Source: Yinghuangia seranimata
GTDB lineage: Bacteria > Actinomycetota > Actinomycetes > Streptomycetales > Streptomycetaceae
Length of the DNA stretch: 64,000 nucleotides
Reading direction: 5' to 3'
Assembly: GCF_029953285.1 (NCBI RefSeq)
Contig: NZ_JASAOI010000029.1
Location: 186,001 to 250,000, forward strand
Position numbers and translations under genes: made by a program. Numbering within the stretch: position 1 is the first letter of the stretch; every line of letters starts with the position of its first letter. Positions 8,903 to 18,000 of the stretch are shown here, piece by piece. Under the pieces are notes generated by a model. That model made no database searches and was not told where the DNA came from. It was given only the letters and a program-made list of their open reading frames with translations.

Positions 8903-8914
8903 CCGGTCGGTCTA
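8903..8914. promoter_or_regulatory. candidate TetR operator, half-conserved
   Basis: CCGGTCGGTCTA, immediately upstream of the TetR gene, matches 9 of 12 positions of the reverse complement of TAGACCGATCTA found in front of the downstream fusion gene. A repressor that binds both would autoregulate and control its neighbour. Confidence 0.5.
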
Positions 8915-8926
8915 GTTTCTTGGGGC

Positions 8927-9484
8927 ATGGGACAGAAAGGCGCGCAGACCCGGGACCGCCTGCTCGACACGACGCACGCGCTGGTTCAGGCCAAGGGCTA
9001 CACCGGGACCGGGCTGAACGAGGTGGTGGCGGTCAGCGGCGCGCCGCGCGGCTCGCTGTACTTCCACTTCCCCGGCGGGAAGGACCAGTTGATCGCCGAG
9101 TCGGTGCGGTACGCCGGGCAGGCGATCGGCAGCGACCTCGCCGAGCTGTCCGAATCGACCGGCCCCGCCGCCGAGTTCGTCGGCGCGGTCCTGCGGCGCC
9201 TGGGCGAGCAGCTGGAGGCGTCGGAGTGGCTCAAGGGCTGCCCGATCGCCACCGTGGCCTTGGAGGCTGCCGCTACCAACGACCTTCTGCAGGAGGCGTG
9301 TTCGGAGGTCTATGCCTCCTGGGAGGCGGCCCTCCGCGCCCGGCTGGGCGACCGCCCCGACGCCGCCGACCTCGCGGTCACCGTCCTCGCCCTGATCGAG
9401 GGCGCGCTGCTGCTGGCCCGGGCGCATCGCAGCCGGGAGCCGCTGGACCGCATCGGCCGCCAGATCGCGGTCCTGCTGAGCTGA
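8927..9484 (+). CDS. TetR/AcrR-family regulator (185 aa)
   Basis: The N-terminal HTH is clear: TRDRLLDTTHALVQAKGYTGTGLNEVVAVSGAPRGSLYFHF, with the family's GSLYxHF at the end of the recognition helix. The rest is an all-helical ligand/dimer domain of the TetR_C type containing LKGCPIATVALEAA. The ATG at 8927 has only a weak GGGG next to it. In-frame GTG 8894 and ATG 8900 would place the candidate operator inside the coding region, so 8927 (perhaps near-leaderless) is preferred. The likely target is the downstream SDR/hydrolase fusion, whose promoter carries a matching site. Confidence 0.9.
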   Translation: MGQKGAQTRDRLLDTTHALVQAKGYTGTGLNEVVAVSGAPRGSLYFHFPGGKDQLIAESVRYAGQAIGSDLAELSESTGPAAEFVGAVLRRLGEQLEASEWLKGCPIATVALEAAATNDLLQEACSEVYASWEAALRARLGDRPDAADLAVTVLALIEGALLLARAHRSREPLDRIGRQIAVLLS

Positions 9485-9540
9485 CGCACCACCCCGGCCC
9501 GCCGCACACGCCGCACGCGACGGGCCGTCTGTCTGCCCAA

Positions 9541-9567
9541 AAAATATGTAGACCGATCTACTGGGAG
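9541..9567 (+). promoter_or_regulatory. TetR operator overlapping -10, plus ribosome site
   Basis: GTAGACCGATCTAC (9548-9561) is a 14-bp dyad with 5-bp arms and a 4-base centre. It overlaps a TATGTA (-10-like) element at 9545-9550 in an A-rich run, so repressor binding would block the promoter. GGGAG at 9563-9567 lies 5 nt before the TTG start at 9573 and decides that start. Confidence 0.6.
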
Positions 9568-9572
9568 TCATC

Positions 9573-11252
9573 TTGGACGCGATCGTCTTCGGCGCCACCG
9601 GCTTCATCGGACGCTCCCTCGTCGCGGAACTGCTCCGCAGGGGGCGACACGTTGCCGCGGCCGTCCGGCAGGACACACTGACTCCCTGGCTGACGTCCCA
9701 GGGCGTCAACACCGGGAGCCTCGACGTGGTCACCGCCGACGTCACGCGGCCGCTCGCCGAACTACCCCACGCACCCGTCGTCTACAACGCCGCCGCGCGC
9801 TACGCCTTCGGCCTCGAGGTCGACGAAGCCCGGGCGACGAACGTCACCGGCGCGCTCAACGTCCTCGAATGGGCCGCCGCGCTTCCCGAGTTGCGGCGGC
9901 TCGTACACATCAGCGGGTACCGCGTCAGCGCCGAGGAGGGCCGGCCCGACTACGCGACGCTGGGAGCGTACGAGGCGTCGAAGCTCGAAGGCGACCTCGC
10001 CGTACGCGCGCGGGCCCGCGAACTGGGGGTTCCGCTGAACATCGCCAACCCCAGCAGCGTGATCGGCCCGGGGCAGTACATCGGCCCGGCCGGCCTCGTC
10101 GAACAGCTGTGGACCGGCAAGCTCCCCATGCTGCCGGGCGGCCCGGACACCTTCCTCCCCGTCGTCACCGCCGACTACTTCGCACGGTTCCTCGCCGAAC
10201 TCCCCGCCGCGCCCGCGGGCAGGCACTACTGGGTGCTCGACGACGCGACTCCCCTTCTGCCCGGGTTGGTCCGCACCATCGCCGACCACATCGGGGTGCG
10301 GGCGCCGCGGCGGACCATCCCGGTCGGATTGCTGCGCCGCCTTCCGCGCGCACTCACGCAAGCCGACCCCGAGACCCTGACCTTCCTGTCGACCGACCGC
10401 TATCCGACGGGCCCCGCAAGGGACTTCGCGGCGGCGGCCGGTATCAAGATGCCGCCGGTCGCCGACGCGCTGCACACCTGGGCCGACCATCTGGTCGCGA
10501 CCCGCTTCGGAACGCGCGAGCCGTGGCTGACGCCCTACGGCTTCGACGCCGCGGCGGGCAGCCGAACGTGGGTCGTTGGTGAACGCACCGATCCGGCCTA
10601 CGTGTTGCTACACGGACTGCCGCTCAACGCCGACGCGTGGGCACCCGTCTCCGCGCGGCTGACCGGGCCGGCCCTGGCTCCCGACCTGCCGGGGCTCGGA
10701 CGCTCGTCCGCCACCGACCGGCCCATGCACGCATGGCTGGACGAACTGCTGAGGCCGACGCGGACCCGCCCCTCCCTGGTCGCCCATTCGGTGGCCTGCG
10801 GTCCCGCGCTGCGCTTCGCCGCCGAGCATCCGGAGCGGGTGGGCGAACTCGTGCTCATCGCACCGTCGTTCCTCCAGGAACCCGCCCCTCGGCTCAACCG
10901 CTCGGCCGCGGCCGCCGTGAAGCTGCGCCGCATGACCGGGGCCGAGCTGGCCGCGCTGCTCGGCGTCCCCGAAGGGGCGGAGGCGGACAGCGCCGCCGCC
11001 GATCTGCGCCGTCCCGGCGCGGCACGCCGCGTGATCGGGGCCCTTCGCGCGTCCGAAGCCGAACGCCCGGAGCTGAAGCGGCTCCTGGACCGCGTGACCG
11101 TCCCCGTCCGGATCGTCGTCGGCTCGACCGACCCGCTCAGCGCACAGGTCGACCACGAGGTGACCGAGATCCGAGGGGCCGGGCACTACCCGCAGCTCAC
11201 CCATCCCGCCGAGGTCGCCCGCGCGCTCGCGACGGGCGCGCTCCGGGGATGA
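9573..11252 (+). CDS. fusion: NAD-dependent extended SDR + alpha/beta-hydrolase (559 aa)
   Basis: Residues 1 to about 310 are an extended short-chain dehydrogenase/epimerase: nucleotide-binding GATGFIG at the N-terminus, HISGYRVS and the catalytic YEASK (Y133, K137). Residues about 335-559 are an alpha/beta-hydrolase: oxyanion segment LLHGLPLN, nucleophile elbow AHSVACG (S406), an acid in GSTDPLS and the catalytic His in GAGHYPQLTHP. Both halves appear complete. The TTG start is set by GGGAG at 5 nt. The reaction is unknown; a dehydrogenase step coupled to ester or lactone hydrolysis is possible. Probably repressed by the adjacent TetR protein. Confidence 0.88.
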   Translation: MDAIVFGATGFIGRSLVAELLRRGRHVAAAVRQDTLTPWLTSQGVNTGSLDVVTADVTRPLAELPHAPVVYNAAARYAFGLEVDEARATNVTGALNVLEWAAALPELRRLVHISGYRVSAEEGRPDYATLGAYEASKLEGDLAVRARARELGVPLNIANPSSVIGPGQYIGPAGLVEQLWTGKLPMLPGGPDTFLPVVTADYFARFLAELPAAPAGRHYWVLDDATPLLPGLVRTIADHIGVRAPRRTIPVGLLRRLPRALTQADPETLTFLSTDRYPTGPARDFAAAAGIKMPPVADALHTWADHLVATRFGTREPWLTPYGFDAAAGSRTWVVGERTDPAYVLLHGLPLNADAWAPVSARLTGPALAPDLPGLGRSSATDRPMHAWLDELLRPTRTRPSLVAHSVACGPALRFAAEHPERVGELVLIAPSFLQEPAPRLNRSAAAAVKLRRMTGAELAALLGVPEGAEADSAAADLRRPGAARRVIGALRASEAERPELKRLLDRVTVPVRIVVGSTDPLSAQVDHEVTEIRGAGHYPQLTHPAEVARALATGALRG

Positions 11253-11283
11253 GGGCCGCCAGGGCGGTGAACGCGCGGCGGGG

Positions 11284-11505
11284 TCACTGCCGGTGGCCGC
11301 AGCGGGTGCACTTCCACTTCTTGCCGGGGACTTCGTCGCTGCGGACCAGGGTGTGCGAGCCCTGGCCGCTGCCAGGACACCGGCCGTCGCTCCACACGAG
11401 GAGCGGCGCGGGCCGGGCACGTCTGCCGGCGGTCCCGGCGGGCACGGGGCCGCCGCCGACCGGCGAGCGGAGCGGGTAGAGATTGCGGACAAGCGGACTG
11501 GACAT
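11284..11505 (-). CDS. small putative zinc-ribbon protein (73 aa)
   Basis: Starting at ATG 11505, the protein is Pro/Arg-rich for 40 residues. It ends with CPGSGQ and then, 19 residues later, WKCTRCGHRQ. The C-terminal CxxC plus one upstream Cys recalls minimal zinc ribbons of actinomycete small proteins. Only three cysteines are present, so a full four-ligand site would need a histidine (there is one in GSHTLV). The upstream GGGG is a weak ribosome site. It could be a real small protein or chance coding in GC-rich DNA. It is convergent with the fusion gene. Confidence 0.4.
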   Translation of the reverse strand: MSSPLVRNLYPLRSPVGGGPVPAGTAGRRARPAPLLVWSDGRCPGSGQGSHTLVRSDEVPGKKWKCTRCGHRQ

Positions 11506-11909
11506 AGGCAGCACCCCGCCACGAAGACGACGGACAACGGGTTTCGGGTTGCCAAGAGAACCGATTTTCCTCGCGGCCTCGCGCTGGGCGGACTAGTCGT
11601 GCGGCGGCAAGCAGGAATCCGACCCCGCTCCGTACGCGGTGCGCTACTGCGCGTGGATGCCCGCCGGTGCCGCTTCAGGCCCGCGCGGCTCGCAGGCGGG
11701 GTGGATGGAATTCGCCCTCGACCTCTCCGGATATGCGGAACCATTCCTTCTCGTGTTGCGGGCACATCACCGTTGACAACAGTGATGCGCAGGCGCTTCA
11801 CTCCCGGCAGCGCAGACAGCGCGCCACCGCCGCCGCCCTCGCCGGTGTCCCCCGGAAGGGGCGTCGGATGCAAGGCCGTTCAGCCGCCACGCCCCCCGGA
11901 AGAGGGAAT
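11506..11909. other. 404-bp non-coding leader upstream of amine oxidase
   Basis: No convincing gene is seen. The stretch is noticeably less GC-rich around 11530-11780 and carries TTGACA at 11772-11777, a good -35 match, without an obvious -10 at the right distance. It probably contains the promoter of the flavin amine oxidase gene. Confidence 0.4.
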
Positions 11910-13580
11910 ATGCGCCTTGATCCCGCAGCACCGCTGCGTGTCACCACCAAGCTCGGCACCCCCAACGCGTTCCGCGCGCTGGTGTCCGCCCACCTCGCGG
12001 CGAAGCGCCGCGGCATGCCGGTCGCCGACCTGCTGGGCGAGATGGAGGGCTCGGCGCTGCGCCGCGCCGAGCTCGCGGCCGAGTCCGCGCCGGCCCCCAA
12101 GCGCCAACTGAACCGCCGTCAGCTCCTGGGGGCGGCAGGCGCGTTCGCCGCGGCCTCGGCGCTGCCGGGTGGGCTGCTCGCGCCGACGCGGGCGAACGCG
12201 GCCACCGCGCCGCGCGTGGTGATCGTCGGCGGCGGCCTGGCCGGCCTGCGCTGCGCGCACAAGCTCTGGACCGACCACGCGAACGTCGCCGCGACCGTGT
12301 ACGACGCCGACACCTCGCACGCGGGCGGGCGCTGCTGGTCGCTGCGCGGGTTCTTCAACAACGGCGCGGTCAGCGAGCACGGCGGCGCGTTCGTCAGCTC
12401 CGCGGACTCGGCCATGCTGGGTCTGGCCCGCCGCTTCGGCGTCCACACCGAACTCGCCAACGGCGGCGAGCTGAAGACCGGCGACTACACCCAGCTGGTC
12501 AACGGCCAGCAGTACCCCGGGTTCGACGCCGACGTCAACGCCCTCATGCCCCGGCTCCAGGCCTCCGTCACCGCCATGGGAGGCAGCGAACCGCGCTACA
12601 ACAGCTACAACGCCGAGGCGCAGCGCCTGGACAACATGTCCATGCTCGACTACTTCACCGAGATCGGCGTCGACGAGCGCTCGCCCCTCGGAGAGATCTT
12701 CGGGACCATCCAGCGCCAGGGCGGCGGCGAGCCGCGCGACTCGTCCGCGGTGGGCTTCATCAGCTTCTGGGCGGGCGGCGGCTTCAGCGTCAAGGCGTTC
12801 GACGAGCTGTACCACCTCGAGGGCGGCAACGACCAGGTGATCACCGGCATGCTCTCCGAGCTGCCGCAGGGCACCCTCAAGCAGGGGTACGAGCTGGTCG
12901 CACTGCGCCGGAACACCGACAGCAGCTACACCTGCACCTTCAAGAACGGCAGCAGCCTGGTCCAGGTCGCGGCGGACCACGTCATCCTCGCGCTGCCGTT
13001 CCGTCAGCTGCGCGAAGTCGACTTCTCCGCCGCCGGGTTCAGCGCGCGCAAGTCCCAGGCCATCTGCCAGCAGGGCATGGGCCACAACGCCAAGCTCGTG
13101 GTGCAGCTGAACCAGAAGACCTGGCCCTCGCTCAACCGCAACGGCATCGTCAACACCGACCGCTACGGCTTCGGCACCGCGTGGGACGGCTCGGTCAACC
13201 TCGGTACGGGCGGCCCGGCGCTGCTGGTGAACTTCCCCGGCGGCGACGTCGCGCGCTACACGTACACCGGCGCGGCGCACGGCCCGGCGCCGACCGCGGA
13301 CGTCAACTTCTTCCTGAACGGCATCGAGACGGTCTTCCCCGGCACGCGTGCGGCGTTCAACGGCAAGGCGTACGAGGACCACTGGTCGGTCGACCCGTGG
13401 CACTACGGCGCGTACCACTACTACAAGGTGGGCCAGTACACGGCGTTCGCCGGCTACGAGGGCGTACAGGAAGGCCGCGTGCACTTCGCGGGCGAGCACA
13501 CCGACGTGGACAACGCGACCCTGAACGCGGCTGTCGCGTCCGGCGAGCGCTGCGCGGACGAGGTTCTCGCGCAGATCTGA
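11910..13580 (+). CDS. Tat-exported flavin monoamine oxidase family protein (556 aa)
   Basis: FAD-dependent amine oxidase. After a 75-residue N-terminal extension comes a Tat signal (RRQLLGAAGAFAAASALPGG, ending near ANA). Then come the dinucleotide-binding VVIVGGGLAGLRCAH and, about 40 residues on, AGGRCWSL, the second flavin-contact motif. The C-terminal FAD motif is VHFAGEHTDVDNATLNAAVASG. The unusual long region before the twin arginines resembles a small helical pro-segment. Length and end motif fit the MAO/L-amino-acid oxidase family. The ATG at 11910 follows AGAGGG. The enzyme would act outside the membrane, producing peroxide, aldehyde and ammonia. Substrate not determinable. Confidence 0.88.
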   Translation: MRLDPAAPLRVTTKLGTPNAFRALVSAHLAAKRRGMPVADLLGEMEGSALRRAELAAESAPAPKRQLNRRQLLGAAGAFAAASALPGGLLAPTRANAATAPRVVIVGGGLAGLRCAHKLWTDHANVAATVYDADTSHAGGRCWSLRGFFNNGAVSEHGGAFVSSADSAMLGLARRFGVHTELANGGELKTGDYTQLVNGQQYPGFDADVNALMPRLQASVTAMGGSEPRYNSYNAEAQRLDNMSMLDYFTEIGVDERSPLGEIFGTIQRQGGGEPRDSSAVGFISFWAGGGFSVKAFDELYHLEGGNDQVITGMLSELPQGTLKQGYELVALRRNTDSSYTCTFKNGSSLVQVAADHVILALPFRQLREVDFSAAGFSARKSQAICQQGMGHNAKLVVQLNQKTWPSLNRNGIVNTDRYGFGTAWDGSVNLGTGGPALLVNFPGGDVARYTYTGAAHGPAPTADVNFFLNGIETVFPGTRAAFNGKAYEDHWSVDPWHYGAYHYYKVGQYTAFAGYEGVQEGRVHFAGEHTDVDNATLNAAVASGERCADEVLAQI

Positions 13581-13604
13581 CGTATTCTCCCGCGGTGGGG
13601 AGGG

Positions 13605-13634
13605 ACGCTCGGCTGGGTCGCCCCAGCCGAGCGT
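13605..13634. terminator. bidirectional terminator, perfect 13-bp stem
   Basis: ACGCTCGGCTGGG, loop TCGC, then the exact complement. It lies 24 bp after the amine oxidase stop, and its right arm ends on the base before the stop codon of the convergent lipoprotein gene, so it serves both. Confidence 0.85.
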
Positions 13635-14816
13635 TCAGCCGTTGTAGTCCTTGGCGGAGAGTGTTCCGTCCGGCCACCAGAACTTGCCGTCGTTGGACTG
13701 CTGTTTGTCGTATCCGCCTGGGGCGACGTGCCATTTGTTGTTGCGCCAGGTGACGTTCGTGCCGCCCCAGCCGTACAGCGGGCCCCACATGGGTTTGAGG
13801 TCGGTGCCGAAGGTGTTGCCGGTGAAGGTGATCCGTTGGTTGCCCTTCCCGTTGCCGCCCATGTTGACTGTGTAGCCGAAGCCCGAGAAGTAGTTGTTCG
13901 TGACCGACACGTCCGTGTAGTAGACGTCGGCGACCTGGAACGCGAGCCCGTTCGTGTTGCCGACCGACGAGATGGTGTTGTGGTCGATCACCATGAACGT
14001 CGGGCCGCCGTCGCTGCACAGGATGGCGTCGGTGTGGTCGACGCCGCCGTCGCTGCGGGCGTCGTGGAACCAGGTGTTGCGGACGACGAACGGCTTGGCC
14101 TTGCTGGAGAAGCCGATCTGGATGCCGTTGCCGAATCCCCAGATGTCGGAGTGGTCGACGGTCAGTTGGACGTCGCGGCGCACGTCGATCGCGTACTGGT
14201 AGCCGTTGTTGTAGGAGACCGGCGGGGCGGACGCCTTGGACGGCGCGAAGGTGCTGTAGTCGAAGACGACGTTCTCGCTGTAGACGGCCACGGTGGTGTC
14301 GACGATGTTGTTCGACTCGAACAGGCAGCCGTAGAACGTGATGTTGTGCAGCGTGACGTCGGAGGTGCCGACGAACAGCTCGTTGGTGAAGCGCATGAAC
14401 TTGTAGGTGTGGTTGCTTTCCAGCGTGCCCTTGAACGTCGTCAGTGATCCCGGGTAGCCGGGCGCGTTCTTGTAGCCGGTGTTCGAGGCGTTCGGCCACG
14501 CGCCGCCGGCCGAGGCGGGCTTGGCCGTTGGGGACGCGCCGGGGGTCCGCGTCGTCGGGGTGGCCGGGTTTCCCGGTGCGGACGGTGGTGCGGTGTCGGT
14601 GGGCGAGGGCGACGGCGACGCGGGTAAGGTCCCCGGGTCGGCCGGGGCGGGCGGCGTCGGCTGCGGTGCGCTCGCCGCCGCGGTGCTCGCGCCGGGCTGC
14701 GCGGTCGCGGCGGAATCGGAGCCTCCGCCGCATCCGGCTGTCAAGAGCAGCGCGAGCGCTCCAACTAGCAAGCGGGGACCCCTCGTTCGTGCACGGCTGT
14801 TCGGCGGACGATGCAT
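13635..14816 (-). CDS. right-handed beta-helix lipoprotein (393 aa)
   Basis: The N-terminus has basic residues, a hydrophobic core and the lipobox LLTAGC, so it is a predicted surface lipoprotein. Residues about 30-105 are a low-complexity Pro/Ser/Ala/Thr linker. From there on it shows short repeated strands with many Asn and Val/Ile (TFKGTLESNHTYKF, VTLHNITFYGC, VSVTNNYFSG, NVTWRNNKW), the signature of a pectate-lyase-like parallel beta-helix. No catalytic triad is recognisable, so a carbohydrate-binding or lyase-like role is possible but unproved. The ATG at 14816 has AAGGTG upstream. It is divergent from the PKS gene. Confidence 0.82.
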   Translation of the reverse strand: MHRPPNSRARTRGPRLLVGALALLLTAGCGGGSDSAATAQPGASTAAASAPQPTPPAPADPGTLPASPSPSPTDTAPPSAPGNPATPTTRTPGASPTAKPASAGGAWPNASNTGYKNAPGYPGSLTTFKGTLESNHTYKFMRFTNELFVGTSDVTLHNITFYGCLFESNNIVDTTVAVYSENVVFDYSTFAPSKASAPPVSYNNGYQYAIDVRRDVQLTVDHSDIWGFGNGIQIGFSSKAKPFVVRNTWFHDARSDGGVDHTDAILCSDGGPTFMVIDHNTISSVGNTNGLAFQVADVYYTDVSVTNNYFSGFGYTVNMGGNGKGNQRITFTGNTFGTDLKPMWGPLYGWGGTNVTWRNNKWHVAPGGYDKQQSNDGKFWWPDGTLSAKDYNG

Positions 14817-14983
14817 GGCGCACACCTTGGCCGATCACGAGGCTGCCGGGCGGAGGTTTCGACCGGGGCTCGCGCAATCCGGCCTTGCCATGCCCGGACA
14901 TGGCCGGGCAACCGGGCACAGAGCACCCCGCACGCGCCGGCGCGCCCGGCGAGGAGTGTGAACGACAGTTTGCGTGATGTTGA

Positions 14984-15019
14984 TACTGAGGGGTAGCTCA
15001 ATGATCTTACTTCTCAGTA
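14984..15019. promoter_or_regulatory. inverted repeat in PKS promoter region
   Basis: TACTGAG (14984-14990) and its complement CTCAGTA (15013-15019) are separated by 22 bases within the most AT-rich part of the spacer, 49 bp upstream of the PKS start. This is a candidate regulator-binding site or leader-RNA stem. No sigma-factor hexamers could be assigned with confidence. Confidence 0.4.
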
Positions 15020-15067
15020 GCATCGGCCTCCCTGTGCGTGGGGCACAGTAATGCCCAAGGGAGACTT

Positions 15068-18000
15068 GTGACTTCCAGGATTGCGATCGTCGGCATGGCC
15101 TGCCGGTTTCCGGACGCGGACAACGGACTGGATTTATGGGAGAACGTCCTCGCGTCCCGTCGCTCGTTCCGGCGGATACCGCCCGAGCGAATACGGCTCG
15201 AGGACTACTACTCGCCGGACGTCAACGCGCCCGACGCCTTCTACACGACGCAGGCCGCACTCATCAAGGACTGGGAGTTCGACCGCCTGCGGTACAAGGT
15301 CGCCGGATCCACGTACCGGCGCAGCGACCTGGCGCACTGGCTCACCCTGGAGGTGAGCGGTGAGGCGCTCGCGGACGCCGGGTTCCCCGGCGGGGCCGGG
15401 GCGCCGCGCGAGAACACCGGTGTGCTGCTGGGCAACTCGCTGACCGGCGAGGGATATCGCACCGGACTTCTGCGGGTGCGCTGGCCGTTCGTCCGCCGTG
15501 CCGTCGCTTCCGTCCTCGCCGAGGAAGCGGACATGGACACGCAGCGGCTCGCCGAACTCCTCGACCGCATGGAAGAGGTCTACAAGGAGCCGTTCCCCGA
15601 ATGGGACGGCGACTCGCTCGCCGGCGGCCTGTCCAACACGATCGCGGGCCGCGTCTGCAACCACTTCGACCTCGGGGGCGGCGGGTACACCGTCGACGGC
15701 GCGTGCGCCTCGTCGCTGCTCGCCGTCGCGACGGCGTGCAACGCGCTCGCGAACGGCGACCTCGACCTCGCGGTCGCGGGCGGCGTCGACATCAGCATCG
15801 ACACCAACGAACTCATCGGTTTCGCACGCGTCGGCGCGCTGTCCCGCACCCGCATGCGCGTGTACGACCAGCGCTCCGACGGCTTCTGGCCGGGTGAGGG
15901 CGCGGGCATGTTCGTCCTCATGCGGGAGGAGGACGCGCTCGCGCAGGGCCGCCGCATCCGCGCCGTGGTGCGCGGCTGGGGCATCTCGTCCGACGGTGCG
16001 GGCGGCATCACCCGTCCCGAGACCGACGGCCAGCGCCTCGCGCTCGAACGCGCTTACGCGCGTGCCGGATACGGCCCGGACGAGGTCGCGTTCTTCGAGG
16101 GGCACGGTACGGGCACGGCCGTAGGGGATGCGGCCGAGCTCATGGCGATCTCCGAGGCGCGGCGCAACGCCGACCCGGGCGTCGCGCCGGCCGCGATCGG
16201 CTCGGTCAAGGCGAACATCGGCCACACGAAGTCGGCCGCGGGCGCCGCGGGCCTCATCAAGGCCATCATGGCGGTGAACCACCGCGTGCTGCCGCCGACC
16301 ACCGGATGCGAACGCCCGCACCCGGTCCTCACCGAGGACCGTCCGGCGCTGCGCGTGCTGCGCCGCGCCGAGGAGTGGCCCGAGGACATGCCCGCGCGTG
16401 CGGGCGTCAGCGGCGCCGGCTTCGGCGGCATCAACTCGCACGTCACCATCGAGTCCGCCGACCCCGCGCCGCGGCGCCGTCGGCTCGACGCGCGGACCCG
16501 GGCGCTGTCCGCGTCCACGCAGGACGCCGAGCTGTTCCTGCTGGACGCCGACACCCTGACCGCGCTCGCGGACCGGGCCAAGTCCGAGGCGGACCACGTC
16601 CGCTGGCTCTCGTTCGCCGAACTCGCGGCGTACGCGGGCGACCTGAACCGGCGTCTGACGCACCGTGCGGTGCGCGCCGCGGTCGTCGCCGACTCCCCCG
16701 AGTCGGCGTGCGAACGCTTCGAGAAGCTCGCCGGGCTGATCGGCGAGGGCACCGAGTCGCTGATCGACGCCGCGGGCGGCCTGTTCCTCGGTGCGGTCGG
16801 CGAAGCCCCGCGCATCGCCTACCTGTTCCCGGGCCAGGGCTCGGGCAGCCGCACCGACGGCGGGGCCCTGCGCCGCCGCTTCGAGACCGTCGACGAGCTG
16901 TACAAGGGAGTGCCCGCGCTCGGCGTCGACCTCTCCGGCGACCACGTCGACACCGCGGTCGCGCAGCCGCGCATCGTCACCGGTTCGGTGGCCGGCCTGC
17001 GGGTGCTCGCCGACGCGGGGGTCTCCGCGATCGCCGCGGCAGGTCACAGCCTCGGCGAGCTCGTCGCCCTGCACTGGGCGGGCGCGTTCGACGAGGACAC
17101 CGTGCTGAAGCTCGCCGCCGCGCGCGGCGCGGCGATGCGCGAACTCGCCACGGAGAGCGGGGCGATGGCCTCGCTCGCCACCGGCGCGGCCGACGCCGAG
17201 TCGCTGATCGGCGCCGAGCCGGTCGTCCTGGCGGGCCTCAACTCCCCGCGCCAGACGGTCGTCTCCGGGCCGTCGGAGGCGGTGGACCGGGTCGTCGCCA
17301 AGGCCGCCGAGCGCGGTGTCCAGGCGGTCCGGCTGCAGGTGTCGCATGCCTTCCACTCGCCGCTGGTCGCGCCCGCCGCGGACGCTTTCGCGGCGCGGCT
17401 GGTCGACGCCGAGGTCCGGCCCCCGCGCCGGACGGTCGTCTCCACGGTGACCGGTTCGGCCCTTGAGCCGGAGGCCGACGTGCGCGGCCTGCTGCGCGAC
17501 CAGATCGAGGCCCCGGTGCGGTTCACCGACGCCCTGGAGACGATCGCGAAGCACGCCGACCTGCTTGTCGAGGTCGGCCCGGGCGAGGTGCTCACCGGCC
17601 TCGCCCGTGAGACGGTCGCCGTCCCGGTGCTGCCGATGCGTACCGACGAGGAGTCGGTCGGCGGGCTGCTGCGGGTGCTCGGCGCGGCGTTCGCGCTCGG
17701 TGCGCCGCTGCGGCCTGACGAACTCGCCGCCGGTCGCGTCGTGGTCGGCTACGACCCCGACCGGATCGGCGAGTTCATCCCGAACATCGTCGAGACCGGC
17801 GCGGTCGAACTCCCCGAGGAACTGGCCGCGTTGTACGGTGCGGGCGCCCCCGCGCGGCCGCGCCCGAAGAAGCGGAAGAGCGCGGTCGCGGACGCCGACG
17901 CCGACGCCGACGACGAACCGACGTCGTCCGACGAGGCGCAGGACGGCGACACGCCGCCCGAGGACGCGCTGCTCCTGCTGCGCCGACTGGTCGCCGAGCG

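Noticed and set aside
14984-15052. GGGGTAGCTCAATGATC resembling a tRNA D-arm
   Set aside because: No matching acceptor stem, anticodon arm or TPsiC arm can be folded around it.
17870-17930. ADADADAD repeat in the PKS as a tandem-repeat element
   Set aside because: It is the acidic inter-domain linker between AT and ACP, encoded by a GC-rich GACGCC run; no sign of an independent element.
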